Position numbers and translations under genes: made by a program. A stretch of 37,475 bases of DNA from Bradyrhizobium centrolobii. Lineage in GTDB: Bacteria > Pseudomonadota > Alphaproteobacteria > Rhizobiales > Xanthobacteraceae. Location of the stretch: the NCBI RefSeq assembly GCF_001641635.1, contig NZ_LUUB01000121.1, positions 51,174-88,648 of the forward strand. Reading direction: 5' to 3'. This document shows, in pieces, positions 18,536 through 26,993 of the stretch. Each line of letters opens with the position of its first letter. Position 1 is the first letter of the stretch. The notes below the pieces were generated by a model, which did no database searches, was not told where the DNA came from, and worked only from the letters and a program-made list of their open reading frames with translations.

Positions 18536-19665
18536 CGCATGAACACCGTTGCAGGATCGATACGCACCACACGCACGATTGCGCCGATCGCCGATGCCAC
18601 GCACATGACGACCGTCAGCACAAACAGAGCTGCAATCAGCCAGGGCGTGATGACGATCGGCAACGCGCTCTTGGCAGTCATCTCAACGACGACGGCGCCA
18701 ATCGCCGTCGCAATGACGAAGCCGATGACCGCATTGAGGAGCGCCTGATAGATGATGACCCTGTAGATATATCCATTCGACGACCCCATTGCGCGCAGGG
18801 TGGCGAATTCGCTGAGGTGATCCTTGGTGCTCGAATAGAGGGTTTGCGCGACGATGACGGTGCCGACGATCACTCCGAGCAATGCTCCGGCAAACAGTGC
18901 AGCGCCAGCGCCCGTCCCGAACAGCCAGAACGAGCGGCTACGGCTGCGGAATTCATCTGTCGTAAGCACCTCGTGCTCGCCAACCTGGGCCCGGACGGCC
19001 GCAAGGACTGTGTCGCGATCGGCGTCGGGCTTGAGGCGAACCAGGAGATTGCTGGCGCGATCGGGAAAGGCTCCAGTGTAGGTGCGGGCGTTTTTAAGGT
19101 CCACGAAGATATAGGGTGTCGTGGTGAAGGAGCGGATGCCGTCGGTCAAGGCCACGACCTTCACGCGGCGGCCGCGGATCTCGGCCGTCGATCCGACTTT
19201 TGAGACGCCGAGGCGATCGTAGTAGGAGCGGTCGACGACCACGGCTCCATTTTGCGACAGCGCGCGGACGTTGCCCTCGACCACGTTCCACGGCCCCAGG
19301 CTTCCATCACGCAAATCGGCGCCGACAACAAAAACGGGTGTCATCTCGCCGCTCTCGAGGCGCCAGTCCGAGAAGCCGATGACCAGCGGGACCACAGAGG
19401 CGACGCCATCGACGGACGCGACCTTGTCGCGCAGCTTCGCATCCAGCAGCGAGGGGTCCTCAAAGCATTTCGCTCCCTTCGGCAACACCCAGAGATCGGC
19501 TGACGCATGGTCGATCATTGTCGTCACCATGCGACCGAAGCCCAGGAACAGGCCCATCTGGATCATCACCAGCACGACCGAAAAGACGATTCCGACGAGC
19601 GTCGCGATAAAGCGCAGGCGATCGTGGAAGAGATTGCGGGACGCGAGCGTCGGGGCCAGTGACAT
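18532..19665 (-). CDS. FtsX-like (DevC-type) ABC transporter permease
   Basis: A 377-residue permease. The N-terminal membrane helix (RFIATLVGIVFSVVLVMIQMG, split here as RFIATLVGIVFS / VVLVMIQMG) is followed by a periplasmic domain (about 60-250). Three C-terminal helices follow (about 255-285, 310-335, 345-370), the last ending in the family's RIDPATVF coupling motif. LFHDRLRF and HASADLWVLPKG match DevC of lipid exporters. ATG 19665 gives the family start and leaves a 10-bp gap after the acyltransferase; a GTG at 19701 overlapping that gene is possible. It pairs with the ATPase at 17801-18535. Confidence 0.88.
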   Translation of the reverse strand: MSLAPTLASRNLFHDRLRFIATLVGIVFSVVLVMIQMGLFLGFGRMVTTMIDHASADLWVLPKGAKCFEDPSLLDAKLRDKVASVDGVASVVPLVIGFSDWRLESGEMTPVFVVGADLRDGSLGPWNVVEGNVRALSQNGAVVVDRSYYDRLGVSKVGSTAEIRGRRVKVVALTDGIRSFTTTPYIFVDLKNARTYTGAFPDRASNLLVRLKPDADRDTVLAAVRAQVGEHEVLTTDEFRSRSRSFWLFGTGAGAALFAGALLGVIVGTVIVAQTLYSSTKDHLSEFATLRAMGSSNGYIYRVIIYQALLNAVIGFVIATAIGAVVVEMTAKSALPIVITPWLIAALFVLTVVMCVASAIGAIVRVVRIDPATVFMR

Positions 19666-19675
19666 GGACGTTCCG

Positions 19676-20893
19676 TCATCGAGGTTGATCTGAGATAGCA
19701 CCGTTGCCCGGGAGTCCAGGATGCCGGTGGACCAGCAGCCTCACGCTCGCGGTCAGGAGTCCGCTTGCGGCCCAGCTTAGAACCAGCGCCGCGATAAGTA
19801 CGAACGTGGCCTTGCCGACGGCATTCAGGCTCGTGCCGAGCAGGGCATATTGCAGCCACAGCACAAACGGGTAATGCGTGAGGTAGATGCCGTAGGCATT
19901 GGCCGAAAGACTGTCGAGGAGCGTCGAACGGCGCCGCAACAATGCCAGCGAACTTGCCACGAAAGCGATTACGCCTGTTGCGCACGCAAAGGGAAAGGCG
20001 AAGGCCGCGGCGAGGCGGTATGCCGGCGGGCTGGCGTTCCAGTCTGGCATCGTCAGCGAGGTCAGCCCGCCCCATACCGCAAAGCAGCCGAATGCTGCCG
20101 CAACCCAGGCTGGCCAATGGCGCGCGAGTGGGCCGTCGGCGCGGAAAACACTGCGATCATAGCCGTAGACGCCGATGGCAGATCCCGCGGAGAAATAGAG
20201 GAGATAGTGCAGCGGGCGGCTTAGCTGGAAAGACAATGGGCCGAAAGAGGTCCATTCCCAGGGCGTAAAGATCATCGCCAGCGGGACATAGGCCAGCCCC
20301 GACAGACTTGTCAGGCCTGCAAAGAAGAGCAGCGGACGATCGTCGCACCTGGCGACGATCAGCCTCGCGGCCCGTGGCCATGACGGCACGAGTTCATGCA
20401 GTGCAGCGGCCAGTCCGCTGAGCAACAGAAGCTGCCACAAGAACCATTGCGGGCCCGAGGGCCACATCGGCAAAGCGCGCCAGTGCTGCCAAAACGCCGC
20501 AGGCGATGGGTCGGTCGCGGTCGTCAGATACGACGCGTAATATGCCAACGGACTGAGAAGGGCGACCGCGAGCACGAAGGGCAATCCAATTCGCCACCAC
20601 CGCTCCGCGAGATAGGCGGCGGCGCCCTTGCGGATGACGCCTTGCGGGGTGAACAGGCCCGCCAAAAGGAACATCAGGGACATCAAGCTGATGTCTTGCC
20701 ATGCGCAGAACAGGTCCAGCCCGAACCAGCGCTCGCGGTCGATGATCGGAAACGCGATCCACCGATAAGGCGGCGCGTCGAAGGCGAACGGGTGCGGCGG
20801 TTGCGAGGCGAGGTAGGGAAGGGCCGAATGGAAGGCGACCACGATCAGGATGACGACAGCGCGCAAGTTGCTGAATGTGACGTTGGCGCCCAT
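19676..20893 (-). CDS. Acyltransferase 3 family membrane protein
   Basis: A 405-residue integral membrane protein with about ten hydrophobic helices. The N-terminal SNLRAVVILIVVAFHSALPY contains the family's R..A...V...H motif with catalytic-type His21. LMFLLAGLFTPQ and YLTHYPFVLWLQY also fit the OafA/MdoC-like acyltransferase 3 family, which moves acetyl, succinyl or longer acyl groups onto envelope glycans and lipids. It is the first gene of a four-gene minus-strand operon with an FtsX-type ABC transporter and an esterase. Its acceptor is probably an exported envelope molecule (inference). Leftward the next gene begins 10 bp on. The 246-bp region before its start (20894-21139) shows no gene. 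Confidence 0.85.
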   Translation of the reverse strand: MGANVTFSNLRAVVILIVVAFHSALPYLASQPPHPFAFDAPPYRWIAFPIIDRERWFGLDLFCAWQDISLMSLMFLLAGLFTPQGVIRKGAAAYLAERWWRIGLPFVLAVALLSPLAYYASYLTTATDPSPAAFWQHWRALPMWPSGPQWFLWQLLLLSGLAAALHELVPSWPRAARLIVARCDDRPLLFFAGLTSLSGLAYVPLAMIFTPWEWTSFGPLSFQLSRPLHYLLYFSAGSAIGVYGYDRSVFRADGPLARHWPAWVAAAFGCFAVWGGLTSLTMPDWNASPPAYRLAAAFAFPFACATGVIAFVASSLALLRRRSTLLDSLSANAYGIYLTHYPFVLWLQYALLGTSLNAVGKATFVLIAALVLSWAASGLLTASVRLLVHRHPGLPGNGAISDQPR

Positions 20894-21139
20894 GGCGGAG
20901 CATCAGCCGAGGATTTGGTCTCGCCAGAATCAACTGAAAGGCGGTCCACCTTGTTCCAAATTCGGCACGGAGCATTTTCAGCAACCGATCCGCGGCGGAC
21001 GCTGTTTTGCTGAAGCCCGCACCTCCGGCACTCGGCGCGCCGGGGGGCTCGTGGGTCCAGATCTTGCCGCAACAGGTGCCAGCATAGCGTTGCTGCGCAG
21101 GGCGCGCATTGTCGTTGCTGCGGACGAGCAACGCGTCGG

Positions 21140-23086
21140 CTAGATCTCCAGCTCGGTCCCGAACTCCACAACCTGCCTCGTCGGCACGCCGAAGAACGCG
21201 GCCGAGCGTTCTGCGTTGCGCTGGAGGAAGGCGAACAGGCCTTCACGCCAGACCCACATGCCCGGAATGTCCTCGCGCGGGATGATGGTCTCGCGGCCGA
21301 CATAGTAGGTGATGTTGGAGAGGTCGATGCCGGGCAGCTTGCCCTGGCGGCAGGCCAGCTGCAGGCCCTCATAGATCGTCGGGTTTTGCATGAAGCCGTA
21401 ATGCAGGACCACGCGGGTGATGCCGGTGATGATCTCGATCACCTCGGCGCGCTCCTCGTCGGCGATGTGCGGGGATTCCTCGATCAGTACGGTAACGAGG
21501 ACGATGCGCTCGTGCAGGACGTGGTTGTGGTTGACGAATTGCGTCAGCGCCAGCGGCACGCCGTTCGGCACCGACGCCAGGAATACCGCGGTGCCGGGCA
21601 GCCGCGCGCTGCACTTGTTGACCGCGGTCTCGATCAGGTCCTCCTCGGGCTGGCGCAGCTTGCCGCGCGCTGCCTCGACCAGCTTCACGCCGCTGCGCCA
21701 GGTCAGCATCAGGAAGGCGACGAGGCCGGCGAGCAGCAGCGGAAACCAGCCGCCCTCGAACAGCTTGATCGAATTGGCCGAGAAGAAGATCACGTCGATG
21801 ACGAAGAAGAAACCGTTGACCGCGATCACGAGCCACGGCGAATAGCCCCACTGGATCGCGACGAGAGCGGCGAGCAGGGTGGTGATCGCCATCAAGAGCG
21901 ACACCGCGATGCCATAGGCGCCGGCCAGCGCGTCCGAGGTGCCGAAGCTCAGGACAGCGCCGAGGGTTGCGGCGGCGAGCAGCCAGTTCACCAGCGGCAC
22001 GTAAATCTGGCCCATCGCATGGCTCGTGGTGTGGCGGATCTGCATGCGCGGCAGAAAGCCGAGTTGAATCGACTGCTGGGTCAGCGAGAACACGCCGGAA
22101 ATGATCGCCTGCGAGGCGATCACGGTCGCGACGGCAGAGAACGCAACGAGCGCATAGTGCAGGGCGTCGGGGCAGAGCTGGAAGAACGGATTGTCGATCA
22201 TGCCGGGGTCGGTGATCAGGAGTGCGGCCTGGCCGAAATAGTTCAGCACCAGCGCGGGCAGGCAGATCGCGAACCAGGCGAACCGGATCGGGAAGCGGCC
22301 GAAATGGCCCATGTCGGCGTACATGGCCTCGCCGCCAGTCACGGCGAGGAAGGCCGCGCCGAGGATCGCGAAGGAGACGTGGAAATCCTGGTGGATCAGG
22401 AATTCGAAGGCATAGAGCGGGCTGAGCGCGGCGAGCACCGCGGGGGCCTTGACGATGCCGTGGATGCCGAGCGCTGCGAGCACGACGAACCAGGCCAGCA
22501 TGACCGGGCCGAAGATGCGGCCGATGAAGCCGGTGCCCTGCTTCTGCATCATGAACAGACCGACCAGGATGGCGATGGTCACGGGCACCACGACAGGCGC
22601 CAGCGAGGGCGCGTCGACCTTGAGGCCTTCGATGGCGCTGAGCACGGAGATCGCAGGCGTGATCGCACCGTCGCCATAGAGCAGAGCTGCGCCAATGAGG
22701 CCGACGACCAGGAGCTGGGCGCGCCAGGTGCCGGGCTGCGCGTTGCGGGCATGCAGCAGCGCCAGCAGCGCGACGATGCCGCCTTCGCCGCGATTGTCCG
22801 CGCGCAGGATCAGCAGCGCATATTTCAGCGAGATGATCAGCAGCAGCGCCCAGAGGATGAGCGAGGCGACCCCCAGGACAGCTTCGGGGGACACGGTGCC
22901 GCCATGGGCGGCCGCCTTGGCGGCTTCCCTCAGTGCGTAAAGGGGGCTGGTGCCGATATCGCCGTAGACTACCCCGAGGGCGCCCATGGTCATGGCAAGC
23001 GGCAGCGGATCGGGATGGTGGCCGGAAGCGACTGCGGGCGTACTGGACAACGGCGACCCCCAATAGGATCGCGCCCGACGGGCCAT
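21140..23086 (-). CDS. kup: Kup potassium uptake transporter
   Basis: A protein of about 648 residues of the KUP/HAK/KT K+-proton symporter family. The signature GVVYGDIGTSPLYALRE is near residue 35, with about 12 hydrophobic helices to residue ~450. Conserved blocks include YGDGAITPAISVLSAIEGL and GGEAMYADMGHFGR. The C-terminal cytoplasmic tail carries HIADEERAEVIEI and NPTIYEGLQ. The ATG at 23086 (MARRARSYWGS) gives an N-terminus near the family's length; a TTG at 23131 or later starts are alternatives because no clear Shine-Dalgarno is seen. A single-gene unit. Confidence 0.93.
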   Translation of the reverse strand: MARRARSYWGSPLSSTPAVASGHHPDPLPLAMTMGALGVVYGDIGTSPLYALREAAKAAAHGGTVSPEAVLGVASLILWALLLIISLKYALLILRADNRGEGGIVALLALLHARNAQPGTWRAQLLVVGLIGAALLYGDGAITPAISVLSAIEGLKVDAPSLAPVVVPVTIAILVGLFMMQKQGTGFIGRIFGPVMLAWFVVLAALGIHGIVKAPAVLAALSPLYAFEFLIHQDFHVSFAILGAAFLAVTGGEAMYADMGHFGRFPIRFAWFAICLPALVLNYFGQAALLITDPGMIDNPFFQLCPDALHYALVAFSAVATVIASQAIISGVFSLTQQSIQLGFLPRMQIRHTTSHAMGQIYVPLVNWLLAAATLGAVLSFGTSDALAGAYGIAVSLLMAITTLLAALVAIQWGYSPWLVIAVNGFFFVIDVIFFSANSIKLFEGGWFPLLLAGLVAFLMLTWRSGVKLVEAARGKLRQPEEDLIETAVNKCSARLPGTAVFLASVPNGVPLALTQFVNHNHVLHERIVLVTVLIEESPHIADEERAEVIEIITGITRVVLHYGFMQNPTIYEGLQLACRQGKLPGIDLSNITYYVGRETIIPREDIPGMWVWREGLFAFLQRNAERSAAFFGVPTRQVVEFGTELEI

Positions 23087-23183
23087 TCCGAGGGACGCGA
23101 TCGTTACGCAGTCTGCGACGAGACGTCGCAAATATCCACGAGATTTATATGGGGGTTTATGTGACGCGAAGCTGCCAGACCGC

Positions 23184-23441
23184 CTACGGGGTGCGGTCGG
23201 CGGTCACCAGCCGGGCCTCGCGGACGTCAGCCTTGGTGCCGGCGCGGCGCAGGCAGGAGGCTTCGAAATTCGGCCAGGCCTGCTGCGAGCAATCCTTGCC
23301 GATGGTGCGGATGTCGAGCCTGTCGCTCTTGGCGAGCGGCTGAGGCACGCTGGCTTCGACGGTCGGCGCGAAGCCGGGCAGGATGGTAAGGGCTGCGGCA
23401 ACACACGCAGCGATTGCAATCGCTGAAAGAGCCTTGATCAT
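23184..23441 (-). CDS. Small secreted hypothetical protein
   Basis: An 85-residue protein with a typical signal peptide (MIKALSAIAIAACVAAALTI, then a cleavage region near VEA). The mature part contains DRLDIRTIGKDCSQQAWPNF and SCLRRAG, so two cysteines about 15 residues apart could form a periplasmic disulfide. I do not recognise a domain beyond similarity to short secreted proteins common in Bradyrhizobium. GGGGA lies upstream of the ATG at workable spacing. It is divergent from coaD across a 257-bp region with a dyad. Confidence 0.65.
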   Translation of the reverse strand: MIKALSAIAIAACVAAALTILPGFAPTVEASVPQPLAKSDRLDIRTIGKDCSQQAWPNFEASCLRRAGTKADVREARLVTADRTP

Positions 23442-23564
23442 CGACGGTCCCCTGTGATGCGGCCGCTGCGCCTTGTCTGCGGCCCGTCATTCGTTGGGTG
23501 GTTTAGTAACCATGGCCAGTTTCCGGACGTCTTCACGGACACCGAAAATGGTTTCGTTCGCGAT

Positions 23565-23604
23565 CCGTTTTGTTTCGTGGCCGCCCTCAGGACGAAACAA
23601 ACGG
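23565..23604. promoter_or_regulatory. Inverted repeat in the divergent region upstream of coaD
   Basis: CCGTTTTGTTTCGT (23565-23578) pairs with ACGAAACAAACGG (23592-23604) apart from one extra T, with a 13-nt centre. A third GTTTCGT copy lies just upstream in direct orientation (about 23551-23557). Located between the divergent small-protein and coaD starts; could be an operator or an RNA hairpin in the coaD leader. Confidence 0.45.
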
Positions 23605-23698
23605 GCCAGTGCCGACAGGACCGGCGTGAGATTTTGCGGGAAACGGATAGGGAACCCGTCCGGCTTGCCGGGCAGGGCCGGGCGCGGTAGGACGGGTC

Positions 23699-24196
23699 AT
23701 GCCGCGCATCGCTTTCTATCCAGGTTCCTTCGACCCGATCACCAACGGCCATCTGGACGTCGTCCGGCACGCCGTTCCGCTGTGCGATAGGCTCGTTGTC
23801 GCGATCGGCGTGCATCCCGGCAAGAAGCCGCTGTTCTCGACCGAGGAGCGGCTCAAGATGCTGCACGACGTCTGCGATCCGGTGGCGGCCCAGGCCGGCT
23901 GCGTTCTCGAGACGGCGACGTTCGACGATCTTTCGGTGACCGCAGCGCGCAAGCACCGTGCGACCATCATGATTCGGGGCCTGCGCGACGGCACCGACCT
24001 CGACTATGAGATGCAGCTCGCCGGCATGAACGAGGCCATGGCGCCGGAGGTGCATACGGTTTTCCTGCCCGCCTCGCCCATGGTCCGCCCGATCACCGCC
24101 ACACTGGTGCGCCAGATCGCCGGCATGGGCGGAGACGTCTCGGCCTTCGTACCGCCGCTGGTTGCGGCACAGCTCAAGGCAAAGTTCGCCGGCTGA
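23699..24196 (+). CDS. coaD: Phosphopantetheine adenylyltransferase
   Basis: A 165-residue cytoplasmic enzyme that transfers AMP from ATP to 4'-phosphopantetheine, the penultimate step of coenzyme A synthesis. The nucleotidyltransferase motif PGSFDPITNGH (6-16) includes the T-x-G-H site. The ISSTLVR-type motif is replaced by the equivalent ITATLVRQIAGMGGDVSAFVP near the end (ITATLVRQIAG). RGLRDGTDLDYEMQLAGMN (RGLRDGTDLDYE) is also typical. Length is normal for the family. AGGA before the ATG serves as the Shine-Dalgarno. It heads a plus-strand run of coaD, ppiA, the TonB-C-like gene, ppiB and queA. Confidence 0.96.
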   Translation: MPRIAFYPGSFDPITNGHLDVVRHAVPLCDRLVVAIGVHPGKKPLFSTEERLKMLHDVCDPVAAQAGCVLETATFDDLSVTAARKHRATIMIRGLRDGTDLDYEMQLAGMNEAMAPEVHTVFLPASPMVRPITATLVRQIAGMGGDVSAFVPPLVAAQLKAKFAG

Positions 24197-24232
24197 CGGC
24201 GCGCGTTCCATCTCACCTGATCCGGAGTTTTC

Positions 24233-24796
24233 ATGATCCGTATTCTCGCAATTCTTGCCGCGCTCGTATTCGCGGTGCCGGCGGTGGCGCAGCAATTGCC
24301 GGCGGGGCTGGACAAGGCCAATGCCATCGTCATCGACACCACCAAGGGCCGCATCGTCATCAAGCTCCGGACCGATCTTGCGCCCCAGCATGCCGAGCGC
24401 ATCAAGCAGCTCGCGCGCGAAGGCTTCTACAACAACGTGCCGTTCCATCGCGTGATGGACGGCTTCATGGCGCAGACCGGCGACGGCCAGAATTTCAACG
24501 GCACCGGCGGCTCGAAATATCCGAACCTGAAGCAGGAATTCTCCAAGGTGCATTTTGCACGCGGCATCGTTGGGATGGCGCGGCGCGGCGACAGCGTCGA
24601 CAGCGCCAATTCGCAGTTCTTCATCATGTTCGCGGACGGCGGCAGCCTCGACGGCCAGTACACCGTGGTCGGTGAGGTCGTGCAGGGCATGGACGTCGTC
24701 GACAAGTTGAAGAAGGCCTCGCCCGGATCGGCGAGCGGCACCGTCACCGACCCCGACAAGATGGTGAAGGTGCAGGTCGCTTCCGACATCAAGTAG
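24233..24796 (+). CDS. ppiA: Cyclophilin-type peptidyl-prolyl isomerase, periplasmic
   Basis: A 187-residue cyclophilin with an N-terminal signal peptide (MIRILAILAALVFAVPAVA-QQ), so it acts in the periplasm. The catalytic core is intact: FHRVMDGFMAQTG (Arg of FHR), GTGGSKYPNLKQEF, SANSQFFIMF and a GQYTVVGEVVQGMDVVD end. It speeds cis-trans isomerisation of Xaa-Pro bonds during folding of exported proteins. Spaced 36 bp after coaD and 8 bp before the next secreted protein. A cytoplasmic paralogue (ppiB) lies one gene downstream. Confidence 0.92.
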   Translation: MIRILAILAALVFAVPAVAQQLPAGLDKANAIVIDTTKGRIVIKLRTDLAPQHAERIKQLAREGFYNNVPFHRVMDGFMAQTGDGQNFNGTGGSKYPNLKQEFSKVHFARGIVGMARRGDSVDSANSQFFIMFADGGSLDGQYTVVGEVVQGMDVVDKLKKASPGSASGTVTDPDKMVKVQVASDIK

Positions 24797-24804
24797 GAGA
24801 CGCG

Positions 24805-25221
24805 ATGGCGCGCCGCGGCGAAAAGCTCCTGCTGGTTGCCGCGGCGCTTCTGCTTGGCCTATCCGGCGCGGCCGCGCAAACGCCGCCTGACCGGGTCGAT
24901 ACCATCCGCGACGTCTTCGTGCGGCTGCGCAGCTGCTGGAGACCGCCGCCGCCCGCCAAGGCTCGCCCCATCGACATCACCGTCGTGGTGAGCTTTAACC
25001 GGTCCGGCGACATTCTGGGCCATCCAAGGATTACCTACGAATCCGCGGAGGCCTCCGACAACGACCGGCTGCAATACCGGATCGCGGTGATGGAGGCATT
25101 GCAACGCTGCACGCCGATGCCATTTACCGATGCGATGGCTGGCGCCGCGGCGGGGCGTCCATTCGCGGTTCAGTTCCGCAACCGGAAGACTTCACCCCCA
25201 ACTCAAGAGAGACGAGCATGA
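24805..25221 (+). CDS. Secreted protein with TonB/TolA C-terminal-like domain
   Basis: A 138-residue protein with a signal peptide (residues 1-24, ending AAAQ). The mature part reads LRSCWRPP, then ITVVVSFNRSGDILGHP, then an EALQRCTPMPF block. CWxPP, the amphipathic strands and the closing cysteine recall the C-terminal domain of TonB/TolA, but there is no membrane anchor or proline-rich arm, so it is a free periplasmic domain (family call from memory, moderate). It is wedged between two cyclophilin genes: 8 bp after ppiA, and its TGA overlaps the ppiB ATG (25218-25221), indicating translational coupling. Function unknown. Confidence 0.7.
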   Translation: MARRGEKLLLVAAALLLGLSGAAAQTPPDRVDTIRDVFVRLRSCWRPPPPAKARPIDITVVVSFNRSGDILGHPRITYESAEASDNDRLQYRIAVMEALQRCTPMPFTDAMAGAAAGRPFAVQFRNRKTSPPTQERRA

Positions 25222-25682
25222 GCGTCACCGAAAACACCCTGATCCTCGAAACCACACAGGGCCCCGTCACCATCGAGATGCGGCCCGACCTTGCGCCGAA
25301 CCATGTTGCGCGCATCAAGGAGCTGGTGCGGGAAGGCTTCTACGACGGCATCGTCTTCCATCGCGTGATCGACGGCTTCATGGCCCAGACCGGCTGCCCG
25401 CACGGCACCGGTACTGGCGGCTCGGGTAAGAAGCTGAAGGCCGAGTTCAACAAGGAGCCACATGTGCGCGGCACCGCCTCGATGGCCCGCGCCGCCAACC
25501 CCGATTCCGCTGACAGCCAGTTCTTCATCTGCTTCGACGACGCCCGCTTCCTCGATAACCAGTACACTGTGTGGGGCAACGTCACCGAGGGGATGGAGAA
25601 CGTCGACAAGATCAAGCGCGGCGAGCCCGTGCAGAACCCCGACAAGATCGTCAAGGCGCGGATGGCGGCGGACGCGGAGTAA
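25218..25682 (+). CDS. ppiB: Cyclophilin-type peptidyl-prolyl isomerase, cytoplasmic
   Basis: A 154-residue cyclophilin without a signal peptide. FHRVIDGFMAQTGCPHGTG (core FHRVIDGFMAQTG), FNKEPHVRGTASMARA, SADSQFFICF and NQYTVWGNVTEGMENVD carry the active site; the Phe/Trp proline-pocket residues are present. It catalyses prolyl isomerisation in the cytoplasm. The ATG lies inside the stop of the preceding gene (ATGA). A palindromic repeat (25692-25789) follows its stop and may terminate or stabilise the transcript before queA. Confidence 0.94.
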   Translation: MSVTENTLILETTQGPVTIEMRPDLAPNHVARIKELVREGFYDGIVFHRVIDGFMAQTGCPHGTGTGGSGKKLKAEFNKEPHVRGTASMARAANPDSADSQFFICFDDARFLDNQYTVWGNVTEGMENVDKIKRGEPVQNPDKIVKARMAADAE

Positions 25683-25691
25683 CCACGCGTC

Positions 25692-25789
25692 GTCATTCCG
25701 GGGCGCACGCAAGTGCGAACCCGGAATCTCGCGCCACAATCTCGGGATTCCGGATCGCCGCGCTTGAAGCGTGGCGTCCGGAATGACGG
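25692..25789. repeat. Palindromic intergenic repeat (CGTCATTCCGG family)
   Basis: Perfect 11-bp terminal inverted repeats CGTCATTCCGG (25692-25702) and CCGGAATGACG (25779-25789), with further internal pairing (CCGGAATCT against GGGATTCCGG). A different sequence family from the repeats at 1240 and 26892. An open frame running through it into queA is not used. Confidence 0.75.
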
Positions 25790-25805
25790 TGGTGGTGAGG
25801 CAGGA

Positions 25806-26879
25806 ATGCGCACCGATCTCTTTGACTTCGACCTGCCGCCCGAGCGCATCGCGTTGCGCCCGGCAAGCCCGCGCGACTCCGCGAAGATGCTGGTCGTGGA
25901 GAATGGGGTGCTGCGCGATCAGTTCATCTCCGATCTGCCGCAATGGCTGAAGCCCGGTGACCAGCTCGTCGTCAACGACACCAAGGTGATCGCGGCTCAG
26001 CTGAGGGGCCGCCGTATCGGACGCGAGACCGAGCCGAAGATCGACGCGACGCTGATCAAGCGCCTCGACGGCTCGCGCTGGCAGGCGCTGGTCAAGCCGG
26101 CCAAGAAGCTCGTCGCCGGCGACCGCATCCGCTTCGGCAATGAGGGCAAGGTCTGCCTGCTCGGCCATCTCGATGCCGAGGTGGAAGCCAAGGGCGTGGA
26201 GGGCGAAGTGACGTTGTCGTTCTCGTTCCATGGCCCGACGCTCGACCAGGCGATATCGGATCTCGGCAGCCCGCCGCTGCCGCCCTACATCGCCTCGAAA
26301 CGCACGCCGGACGATCAGGACGCGGCCGACTACCAGACGATGTTTGCAGCGAATGAAGGCGCCGTTGCAGCCCCGACGGCGGGTCTGCATTTCACCCCGG
26401 CGCTGGAGCAGGCCCTGCATGACTGCGGCATTGGCATCAACCGCGTCACACTGCATGTCGGGGCGGGGACCTTCCTGCCGGTCAAGGTGGAGGACACCGA
26501 AGGCCACAGGATGCATGCGGAGTGGGGGACGATCTCGGCCGAGACTGCGGATGCGTTGAACGCCGCGCAAAACGCCGGCGGCCGCATCATTGCCGTCGGC
26601 ACGACGTCATTGCGACTGCTTGAGAGTGCCGCCGATGAGGACGGCACGATCGAGCCGTTCGCGGCTGATACGTCCATCTTCATCACGCCCGGCTATCGCT
26701 TCCGTGCTGTCGATGTTCTGCTGACCAACTTCCACCTGCCGCGCTCGACGCTGTTCATGCTGGTCTCGGCCTTCGCGGGCCTGGAGACGATGAAGCAGGC
26801 CTACGCGCACGCGATTGCGGAAGGCTATCGGTTCTATTCGTATGGGGATGCGTGCCTGCTGTTTCGGGCGGGCGAGTAG
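25806..26879 (+). CDS. queA: S-adenosylmethionine:tRNA ribosyltransferase-isomerase
   Basis: A 357-residue enzyme that transfers the ribosyl part of S-adenosylmethionine to preQ1 in tRNA to form epoxyqueuosine, the step after Tgt in queuosine synthesis. The start MRTDLFDFDLPPERIA, then RPASPRDSAKMLV, LPPYI, AAPTAGLHFTP, HVGAGTFLPVKVE and TNFHLPRSTLFMLVSAFAG are all family hallmarks. ATG 25806 follows GAGG; the in-frame extension to 25713 lies within the upstream repeat. tgt, normally its neighbour, is 4.6 kb away beyond a block of minus-strand genes. Confidence 0.96.
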   Translation: MRTDLFDFDLPPERIALRPASPRDSAKMLVVENGVLRDQFISDLPQWLKPGDQLVVNDTKVIAAQLRGRRIGRETEPKIDATLIKRLDGSRWQALVKPAKKLVAGDRIRFGNEGKVCLLGHLDAEVEAKGVEGEVTLSFSFHGPTLDQAISDLGSPPLPPYIASKRTPDDQDAADYQTMFAANEGAVAAPTAGLHFTPALEQALHDCGIGINRVTLHVGAGTFLPVKVEDTEGHRMHAEWGTISAETADALNAAQNAGGRIIAVGTTSLRLLESAADEDGTIEPFAADTSIFITPGYRFRAVDVLLTNFHLPRSTLFMLVSAFAGLETMKQAYAHAIAEGYRFYSYGDACLLFRAGE

Positions 26880-26891
26880 GCTTGGCAGAAT

Positions 26892-26982
26892 CGTAGGGTG
26901 GGTTAGCCGAAGGCGTAACCCACCACTGTTTGCCTCCGCGGACGCGAAAGAGGTGGGTTTAGCTTCGCTAACCCACCCTACG
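26892..26982. repeat. Palindromic intergenic repeat (GTAGGGTGGGTTAG family)
   Basis: Perfect 16-bp inverted arms CGTAGGGTGGGTTAGC (26892-26907) and GCTAACCCACCCTACG (26967-26982), with a second nested pair (AACCCACC / GGTGGGTT). It lies between the convergent queA and asd genes and could act as a bidirectional terminator. A common type of dispersed repeat in proteobacteria. Confidence 0.8.
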
Positions 26983-26993
26983 CATCTTCCTCG

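Noticed and set aside
21386..23164. Long open frame antisense to kup, 592 codons
   Set aside because: Composition is charged and repetitive (His/Arg/Glu), without hydrophobic core patterning; kup on the other strand is unambiguous.
23556..23570. GTTC-N7-GTTT resembling a LexA box upstream of coaD
   Set aside because: One mismatch in the second half, and coaD is not an expected SOS gene; more likely part of the GTTTCGT repeat pattern there.
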